Source: Rapana venosa (lineage: Eukaryota > Mollusca > Gastropoda > Neogastropoda > Muricidae). From it: a stretch of DNA of 64,000 nt. The notes beneath the pieces were generated by a model, which saw only the letters and a list, made by a program, of their open reading frames with translations, was not told the origin of the DNA and did no database searches. Numbering within the stretch: the first letter of the stretch is position 1; every line of letters begins with the position of its first letter. The position numbers and the translations under genes are program-made. The DNA lies in the NCBI GenBank assembly GCA_028751875.1, contig CM054165.1:23939642-24003641 (forward strand), read 5' to 3'. Shown here one piece after another: positions 56,263 through 64,000 of the stretch.

Positions 56263-56425
56263 TATTTTCTAGAGCATGGTTGACAACAGTCAGAAGGTCT
56301 GTTGATGGCGGGGCGGTAGGGTGACTCCTGTCCAGAAAGCAGTGCAGCGTTGTCTGGAGGTCGTCATGAGGAATGTTGGAGCACACGCCCACAACGTCCA
56401 CTGTCACCAGCTTGGTTTCTATATT
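56262..56425 (-). mobile_element. Penelope-like RT fragment
   Basis: The minus strand reads KLVTVDVVGVCSNIPHDDL and then LLTVVNHALENSVF, the DV..LY.NIPHxD segment of Penelope-like reverse transcriptases. Same family or a sister of the 41.6-kb fragment. Confidence 0.78.
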
Positions 56426-56427
56426 AA

Positions 56428-56602
56428 CAAAACCGCACACACACGGGGACTGGATGTAAAAAAGCACATGAGTGCTTATTCCATTATCCTCGATATAAAA
56501 AAAGTCATCTGAGTGCTTTGATTTGTTACTTTACAAGATTCAGCGCTATATAAATTCCATACATTATTATTATTATGATTATGATTATGATTATGATTAT
56601 TA

Positions 56603-56642
<40 letters not shown>
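56428..56642 (+). mobile_element. SINE-B 3' end with LINE-type tail
   Basis: aaaaccgcacacacacgggg, agcacatgagtgcttattcc, then gtgctttgatttgttac, agcgctatataaattccata and long (ATT)n/(GATTAT)n. Confidence 0.9.
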
Positions 56643-56643
<1 letters not shown>

Positions 56644-56834
56644 CAAAAGGTCCACAATCTCCATTCCATTATTGCAGATTTCTCAACATGTGTGTGGAGT
56701 CTTGAATGTAGCTTGGAACCTCGGCAACAAAAGGCTGTAGCCAAGAGTCTGCTGACTTGACTACCTTCTCCATTGGTCCCTTTATTCCTGACACTGCTGG
56801 TCGTCCAGGAGTTTGGATGGGTGGTTGTGGACCT

Positions 56835-58762
56835 CTGGCAGAGTAAAGAAGCTGTGATGGACAGTGTTGGTTATCTCTGGCAGAGTGTAGAAGCTGTGAT
56901 GGACAGTGTTGGTTATCTCTGGCAGAGTGTAGAAACGGTGATGGACAGTGTTGGTTATCTTGGCAGAGTGTAGAAGCGGTGATGGACAGTGTTGGTTATC
57001 TCTGGCAGAGTGTAGAAGCGGTGATGGACAGTGTTGGTTATCTCTGGCAGAGTGTAGAAGCTGTGATGGACAGTGTTGGTTATCTTTGGCAGAGTGTAGA
57101 AGCTGTGATGGACAGTGTTGGTTATCTCTGGCAGAGTGTTGAAGCTGTGATGGACAGTGTTGGTTATCTTTGGCAGAGTGTAGAAGCTGTGATGGACAGT
57201 GTTGGTTATCTTTGGCAGAGTGTAGAAGCTGTGATGGACAGTGTTGGTTATCTCTGGCAGAGTGTAGAAGCTGTGATGGACAGTGTTGGTTATCTTTGGC
57301 AGAGTGTAGAAGCTGTGATGGACAGTGTTGGTTATCTTTGGCAGAGTGTAGAAGCTGTGATAGACAGTGTTGGTTATCTTTGGCAGAGTGTAGAAGCTGT
57401 GATGGACAGTGTTGGTTATCTTTGGCAGAGTGTAGAAGTGGGGATAGGTGTTGGTTATCTTTGGCAGAGTGTAGAAGCTGTGATGGACAGTGTTGGTTAT
57501 CTTTGGCAGAGTGTAGAAGCTGTGATGGATAGTGTTGGTTATCTTTGGCAGAGTGTAGAAGCTGTGATGGACAGTGTTGGTTATCTTTGGCAGAGTGTAG
57601 AAGCTGTGATGGACAGTGTTGGTTATCTTTGGCAGAGTGTAGAAGCTGTGATGGACAGTGTTGGTTATCTTTGGCAGAGTGTAGAAGATGTGATAGACAG
57701 TGTTGGTTATCTTTGGCAGAGTGTAGAAGATGTGATGGACAGTGTTGGTTATCTTTGGCAGAGTGTAGAAGATGTGATGGACAGTGTTGGTTATCTTTGG
57801 CAGAGTGTAGAAGATGTGATGGACAGTGTTGGTTATCTTTGGCAGAGTGTAGAAGCGGGGATAGAGAGTGTTGGTTATCTTTGGCAGAGTGTAGAAGCTG
57901 TGATGGACAGTGTTGGTTATCTTTGGCAGAGTGTAGAAGCGGGGATAGAGAGTGTTGGTTATCTTTGGCAGAGTGTAGAAGCGGTGATAGACAGTGTTGG
58001 TTATCTTTGGCAGAGTGTGGAAACTGTGATGGACAGTGTTGGTTATCTTTGGCAGAGTGTAGAAGATGTGATAGATAGTGTTGGTTATCTCTGGCAGAGT
58101 GTAGAAGATGTGATAGATAGTGTTGGTTATCTTTGGCAGAGTGTAGAAGCTGTGATAGTTGGTTATCTTTGGCAGAGTGTAGAAGCTGTGATGGACAGTG
58201 TTGGTTATCTTTGGCAGAGTGTAGAAGCTGTGATAGACAGTGTTGGTTATCTTTGGCAGAGTGTAGAAGCTGTGATGGACAGTGTTGGTTATCTTTGGCA
58301 GAGTGTAGAAGCTGTGATGGACAGTGTTGGTTATCTTTGGCAGAGTGTAGAAGCTGTGATAGACAGTGTTGGTTATCTTTGGCAGAGTGTGAAAGCGGGG
58401 ATAGATAGTGTTGGTTATCTTTGGCAGAGTGTAGAGGCTGTGATAGACAGTGCTGGTTATCTTTGACAGAGTGTAGAAGCGGTGATAGACAGTGTTGGTT
58501 ATCTTTGGCAGAGTGTAGAAGCTGTGATAGACAGTGCTGGTTATCTTTGGCAGAGTGTAGAAGCGGTGATAGACAGTGTTGGTTATCTTTGGCAGAGTGT
58601 AGAAGCGGTGATAGACAGTGTTGGTTATCTTTGGCAGAGTGTAGAAGCTGTGATAGACAGTGTAGGTTATCTTTGGCAGAGTGTAGAAGCTGTGATAGAC
58701 AGTGTAGGTTATGTTTAGCAGAGTGTAGAAGCGGTGATAGTGTTGGTTATCTTCGATCCATA
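56835..58762. repeat. 42-bp minisatellite, about 45 units
   Basis: Units built on gttggttatctttggcagag plus tgtagaagctgtgatggacagt. Variants (gcggggataga, gatgtgatag, gcggtgatag) occur in blocks, which points to segmental duplication inside the array. A few units are shortened by 3-9 bases, always keeping a multiple of three through 58466. The + frame encodes 495 codons of the 14-residue repeat DSVGYLWQSVEAVM, and a second frame is largely open too. No start context, splice site or signal peptide supports a protein. Confidence 0.97.
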
Positions 58763-58857
58763 ATAATTATTACTTCTGTCCCTTCTTTAGTACAGTGTAC
58801 AAAGATGTCAGCACAGTCCCCAGATTTGGCAGACAATAAGAGAAGCAGTTAACCATC

Positions 58858-61130
58858 CCCAGGTATGCTTGTAACTGTTTGACATCTGGGGGTCAAGGCA
58901 TGTCTTGAATGGCTTAAAGCTTCTCTGACAGGGGATGGATTCCAGTTTGGTCGATCTTCAAATCCAAGTAGACCAGTTCAGGGGCAAGGAACATGCATTT
59001 TTGCTTCTTGAGCCTGGCTCCTGAGTCTTTCAGGCACTGGAATACTTGTTGCAAAGTTTCCATATGATCCTCTTGGATACAGCCTACCCCTAGCATATCA
59101 TACAAGCGGACTAGTACATGAGGAATGCCCTCAACAGTTTATCCATGGTACCTTGAAAAATACCTGGTGCAGAGGATACACAAAGGCAACCAATAGTACC
59201 GATATAGGCCTTGATGGGTATTGATCTTTCCCGTTCAAGGGGATATTTTCCCCTGGAGTCAACATCCGTGCTGACTCCACTCTCCCCAAAAGTCCTTCGG
59301 ATGAGACTACAAACCGAGGCCCCTTGTGCGAGTGCACGCAGAACATCTTGCGCACACGTTAAATCCTGTTCCGCTATTTGTAAGAGTAGGCCATTGCGTG
59401 CCGGTGGGAACAGATGACAAAATGTACAAAACCGCATACACACGGGGACCTGATGTAAAAAAGCACATAAGTGCTTATTCCATTATTCTCGATATAAAAG
59501 AAAGAAAGAATAAATACAATAAAATCGTGGTATCTTATCTAACTCCAACTGCTGGTAAGCCTGTTTCAAGTCCAGCTTGGAGAAATATTTTCCTTGGCTC
59601 AGCTCTTTCAGCAGGTCTTCTGTCTTTGAAATCGGGTAATTGTCCAGTTTTGACACAGAGTTTACTGTCACTTTGTAGTCCCCACAAATATGGATATTTT
59701 TATCAGGTTTCATGACAGTGACTACCGGCGCAGCCCAATCCGAATATTGCACTTTTTCAATTGTGCCCTCAGCTTCCAAACGATTCAGTTCCTGATTCAC
59801 TTTGTCTTAGATACATATGGAGCTGGCCGTGGTTTGAAATATCTTGGTTTGGCTGTAGTGTCCACCACAATGTTGGGTTTCACTCCTGTAATGGTGCCTC
59901 TTTCTTCTTCAAACACTTCTGCATTTTCATTCAGAAGTTGTTGTAGTTAAGAGCTGGATGTAGAAGGGAGTACAGTATACAGTATGAAAATCTCAGACCA
60001 ATTCAGGTGAAGATTTTAAAACCAGTCATGCCCCCACAAACTGGGTCCTGTTCCTTTCACCACATCAACTCCAACATGACAGGAGCACTCTTCTTCTAGG
60101 TGACTGACACAGAACAAGTGCCTAGTGCAGGAATCTCTTCACCTGTATATTTCTTCAGGTGTTTTGTTTTTTTCATTTTTGTAAGGGCAGGTATGCCCCT
60201 CATTTCACATTCTTCCAAGTTTCTTCACTGATCACTGTGAGTGAGGCTTCCATGTCGATTTCCATCTCCACAGGAGTGTCCTGCACTTGAACTGTCACAG
60301 GGTGGTAAGGCTTTTCTTCACTTTGTTTTTTGGTACTGTATACACCTCCCTCTCCTCCTCTAGCTGCAGCTGACCTTTACCACATTCCTCACTACTCCAC
60401 TACTCCTAGAATTACCACATTTACCTTGTCCATGCTTTGCTTGTTCTGCTTTATATTTACCACACTGCTTTTGAACATGTCCTTTCTTTTTGCAAAACCA
60501 ACACTCAATATTTTTTTTCTCCCTGACCTTTTGAAGAACACTACTTCCTCCTGGAGAGTCCTATCCACTTGTCTATACCGACTTGAACAGCATCCTGTTT
60601 TTGCCAAATAGTCCCCTTCACAGCCAACAGACTCCCTTGTATGTCAGCAGGGCTCTTATCTGCAATTCCATGGCTGTCGTGATTTCCAACGCTTTTCGAA
60701 AAGTCAGATCTGGTGTTGCCAACAATCGACTTTGCATACGATCATCCTGAATCCCACATACTAGCCTGTCCCTCCACATGCCCTCCAAAGAATCACCCAA
60801 GCTACAATTTGCAGGTAGATGATGTAACTCTCTAACCTACAGGCAACAGACTGGTCTGAACCTGGTTGCGAGTATGGCTTCACAGTTTCAAGTGGCTTGG
60901 GTTTAAGACGGTTCAGTACCACTTCTTTCAGCTGAGCATATGACCTGGTTTTGCTGGGGCTAGCAAGTCACACATGAGTTTGCAAGTGGCACCCCCACAA
61001 GCACTCAATACAATGGCTTTCTTCTCTCCTGCATTATCAATGTCGTTTGTCCCAAAATAATGTTCCATTCTTTCAAGGTACTGTTCCCAATCTCCTTCCC
61101 CCCTTCTAGATCAAATTCCACTATTCATCT
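58858..61130 (-). mobile_element. Ty3/gypsy-like retrotransposon remnant: gag, protease, RT
   Basis: Minus-strand order is gag-protease-RT. Gag is at 61110-60600 (DWEQYLERMEHYFGTNDID; MWRDRLVCGIQDDRMQSRL) with a CCHC knuckle CWFCKKKGHVQKQC at 60506-60461. The protease region is near 60290-60230, where the active-site triad DTG is replaced by DME. RT begins about 59950 (NRLEAEGTIEKVQ, SDWAAPVVTVMKPD, FSKLDLKQAYQQL). The YxDD box is degraded (RLYDM at about 59115-59092). The copy stops at the RT/RNase H junction (58858); RNase H, integrase and LTRs were not seen. Split by SINE-B at 59222-59520. Confidence 0.9.
59222..59520 (+). mobile_element. SINE-B inserted in the Ty3/gypsy RT
   Basis: Begins within the B box (gttcaagggg), ggagtcaacatccgtgctga, full 3' body, tail gaaagaaagaataaatac. 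5'-truncated: the tRNA-like A box is absent. Confidence 0.92.
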
Positions 61131-61955
61131 AGACATCGCCATCCTCCAGGCCAATATTGTAATGTAGTCACATTTGATGAGGTCGTTTAGCTCAGGAACA
61201 CGCCAGTCATGGCTCTCCCTTGTAGATCAGTTTGTGGGAATCTCCCTCTGGTGGTGTCTTATTTTCGCAACTTAGTCCAACAACCGAACACAGTCTACCA
61301 CGCCTCACATCTACACAACAAATGTAGTCACTCAGCACCTTCCCTAAAGCCACTGAAGCTATCACTTACATCTGTAGTGTCCGCTTTTAAGAAGCAGGAT
61401 CCACGTTATTTTGGCAGTGACCATGAAATCAATCAGCTCTTTGTCTGGTCAGGTTGAGTTTCTGGTACCCTGAATAAGCATAATATTTTCTTTCTTTTTC
61501 CAGTAAGCCATCCACCTAAGAAAAGAAAGAGAAATGAAGTAAGGGGAAAAAAACAACAAGAATAGACGAAAAATAAAGATAACTATCAAGAAAGGAACAG
61601 GCTGCAAAGATATAAAGACTATCAGGGTACTGTAGCTTATCACACGTTCTTCCCCACAAAAATTAATACTATCATTTAGATAAATACAGACAACTAATAC
61701 TCTGACGTCACTGACTGGTTATAGGCACAGCCCAGTTTTACTACAATGTGTTACAACTTTGTTCAATACACTTTTGTTTTTGAAATTCAGGCATTTATAC
61801 CAACATATTAAAGGAAAGGAAATGACAGACTGAATAAAGTGTTCATAGAAATTCTGTAAAACTTTAATGTTTCCCCAAAGAGTATAGAGTTTTTGAAGAA
61901 GGAAGATATTATGTGAGTGGTGTTTTGCATTGATATCTGCACTGAGAGTAAAGTT
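61131..61955. other. Upstream flank of the Ty3/gypsy remnant, unassigned
   Basis: May hold the 5' leader or LTR of the retroelement on the minus strand, but no terminal repeat or primer-binding site could be matched. No other feature seen. Confidence 0.3.
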
Positions 61956-61956
61956 C

Positions 61957-62212
61957 AGTTTGGGGATGGGATAAATAGCTCTGTGGCCCAAGCTAAGTCT
62001 AAGCAGCATTGAGCGTGGTTACCAAGTGGATGGGTGACCGTTTGTATGCCTTCTTCAGTACAGTTCCCCAGTTCACCCAGCTGTTAATAAGTACATGCTC
62101 TCTTTAGGGTAAAGCAGCAAGTGAGAGGAGATAGGCGCCGCCATCAGTGTTGTGGCCCCAGGAGAAGTTGAGGTCTCTGACATCAGCGCTCCCCAAAGAC
62201 CACATCACTGTG
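61957..62212 (+). mobile_element. SINE-A, diverged
   Basis: ggggatgggataaatagctc head, aagtctaagcagcattgagc, aagtggatgggtgaccg, cacccagctgttaataagta and the body, with an internal deletion. Confidence 0.85.
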
Positions 62213-62214
62213 CT

Positions 62215-63105
62215 GGAGTAACTTTCATGAACAAGAAAACCAGATCCATTACCAAGGCTGAGAGAAGAAGTGGAGGAGGAAGCAGTACGCTGCTTTAAGG
62301 AGGGTAAACCATCTGGAGTGGACAACATCCCTGCTGAATTAGTCGAGCATGGATAAGAAGAGACTATGAATGGACTTACAGGATTTTCCAAATAATAGTA
62401 ATAATAATAATAATAAAATCTGGAACTCCAAGATATGTCTTCAATAGCGAACACAGTCTCTCATTATCCCGATTGAAAAGAAAGATAATGTAAGACAGTG
62501 CCAGAACTACATGACCACCAGTCTTATAAGCCACCCTAATAAGACAATGCTCAGAATAATTCTAAATAGACTAAATAAAAAACATCCCCACCCCCAAAGA
62601 AAACCCCAACCAAACCAAAAACCCCACCCCCCAAAAACAACAACAACAACAAAACCAACAACGACAAAAAACCCAAAGAACCACTGCTAGCAGAACAAAC
62701 TCAGGAGCACAGATGAGTAGATCTTCAACTGCCAGATTATAACAGGAAACATCCCAGAAAGATCTGTTTCACAACTTCATCGACTTCAAAAAAGCATTTG
62801 ACAGAGTGTGACATGATGACCTGTGGCAAGCTCTCAGACCTTTCAACGTTGAGGGCTTCAACAGATCATTCAGGCACTCTCCACGATGCCAGCAATGCCA
62901 GTCCTTGTGAACAGCCAGGTTAGAGACTTCTTTCTAACAACAGCAGGAGTCAGACAGGGCTCCATACTCTCACGCTCTTTATTCTTTGGACAATATCATG
63001 CTAGAGACGCTCCTTGAATGCCACACTACAGTATGTCTAGGTGGCAGATCCATTAGCAATCTTCGGCTTGCCAATGACATTGATCTCCTTTACTGTATGT
63101 TGTGT
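62215..63105 (+). mobile_element. RTE-like LINE RT domain, heavily mutated
   Basis: Fragments in several frames: CFKEGKPSGVDNIPAELVE (62290-62345), SLISHPNKTMLRIILNRL-like (62520-62575), DFKKAFDRV (about 62782-62808), GVRQGS (62947-62964), LANDIDLL (about 63067-63090). The order is that of an endonuclease-RT of RTE-like LINEs. The FADD catalytic box reads LAND, so one catalytic Asp is lost. An A/C-rich insert (62575-62690) and an (AAT)n interrupt it. Confidence 0.85.
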
Positions 63106-63362
63106 ATACAACTATTGTCTTGTCCTCTTCCTTAAAGTTCTCAAGGACTTGTTTAAGCACTGCACTGAATTTTTCAGGTAGCGTGTCCTTGGCAAGTTGA
63201 ACCTGGCAGAAACCCCTTCTTTGCCAGCTTGCAGAGTGTGTGGTGTATGCTGAATATGTTTGCATCATCAACACCACTGCCTATAGCAGACCTACTCCTC
63301 TGCGAAAGATTGACGTGTTTTTAATGTATACGCAAGGCAAGGCAAGGCAAGGCAAGGCATAG
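63106..63362. other. Unassigned, with a short (GGCAA)n repeat
   Basis: A minus-strand open frame (63053-63277; LPEKFSAVLKQVLENFKEED) is not recognised. A pentanucleotide (aaggc)n run lies at 63332-63359. Confidence 0.4.
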
Positions 63363-63364
63363 CA

Positions 63365-64000
63365 AAAAATTCTGTTTGCTGCCTCATCTCCTGTGATGTT
63401 CCTGTCATGCTGTTCCCTTACTGCTTATTTTGATCCGCCTGTCCCAGCCATACCCAGATTCGTTACGTCGCAGCCTCAAGGCCAGAAGTCAACAGGAAAT
63501 TCACTATATCAGCTGCCGTGGGCCTCAGTCATTGGGGATCCCTACTGCTGCTGGCTCACTTTGGTGATGTTCAGCTGTGCCTGTTCTGAGCTAACATATG
63601 CATGACACCACCTACTAAGCCCCCTACTAACGACGACGATGATACTAGGTTAGTCATAGAGCCAGACTGAATCAGATGCCCATCTGGGGAGGGGACCACC
63701 AGAACGTCCCTCCAAAGAACTAGCTCTTCCCGGGAACCTCCAACCTAAAGACCCCGACACAAACTCACTACAGGCACTGGAGTTTATGGGCAAACTGACA
63801 CTGAGGTCACCATGAGACCAGAGCCACCGGGGCCACAGAATTGGAGACATTTTTCTTTTATTGTATGATGATCAATGGGGATGATGTAATGGTGCTGCTA
63901 TTGAATTAGAGGTGCTTTAAGACCACTGCTGTACTTAACAGGGCTGTAGTCTGTGCTATCATGATAAATCCCCGTATTTACTAGGCCCAAGAGATACAGA
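63365..64000. repeat. R1 repeat, copy 3 (cut by window end)
   Basis: cccagccatacccagattcg, cctgttctgagctaac, ccacctactaagcccc, gacacaaactcactacaggc, ccatgagaccagagccac and ggcccaagagatacaga match copies 1 and 2 in order. Uninterrupted by SINEs, so it is the best reference for the family. Confidence 0.75.

Overview
The window is eukaryotic, intron-rich, repeat-laden animal DNA. There are no operons or closely packed ORFs. Coding exons are short and bounded by GT/AG splice sites. The rest is microsatellites, minisatellites, SINEs and broken retroelements. The SINE families and retroelement types resemble those I associate with molluscs, probably a gastropod, but that is an impression from the repeats and not a proof.

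Only one kind of cellular gene can be supported: two head-to-tail paralogues, on the + strand, of a four-transmembrane claudin/PMP22-like protein with a proline/tyrosine/glycine-rich cytoplasmic tail. Gene A is cut by the left edge. Its exon 2 lies at about 834-980 and its last exon at 5975-6480; exon 1 is outside the window. Gene B is complete as a model of 236 codons: exon 1 at 38406-38625, exon 2 at 48050-48193, exon 3 at 50161-50507. Intron 2 of gene B also holds two decayed extra copies of part of exon 2 (about 48632-48711 and 48945-49020), which I consider the most interesting gene-level observation.

Layout: 1-6.5 kb is gene A with SINEs and a LINE 3' end in its introns. 6.5-38 kb is intergenic or long-3'UTR sequence, AT-rich, with many tandem arrays (7.0, 16.0, 16.6, 18.2, 18.7, 24.8, 25.5, 29.3 and 36.9 kb), SINEs and small LINE fragments. 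38.2-51 kb is gene B, whose first intron carries a 42-bp minisatellite, a Penelope-like fragment, 28-bp and 25-bp arrays and a nested LINE-in-SINE. 51-64 kb is a graveyard of retroelements: a CR1/L2-like LINE, a LINE RNase H fragment, a Penelope-like fragment, a 2-kb array of a 42-bp unit, a Ty3/gypsy gag-protease-RT remnant and an RTE-like RT remnant.

The dispersed repeats are called here SINE-A (tRNA-like A box joined to a 5S-rRNA-like block), SINE-B, SINE-C, SINE-D, SINE-E and SINE-F (tRNA-like heads), and R1, an unclassified repeat of about 1.1 kb. Several are nested, which gives relative insertion ages. One CR1/L2-like LINE copy has a perfect 7-bp target-site duplication inside a SINE-C. 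Some SINE-B copies end in the same 3' tail as the CR1/L2-like LINE, pointing to a SINE/LINE partnership within this one window.

All calls come from reading the sequence. Families were recognised from memory and no database search was run.
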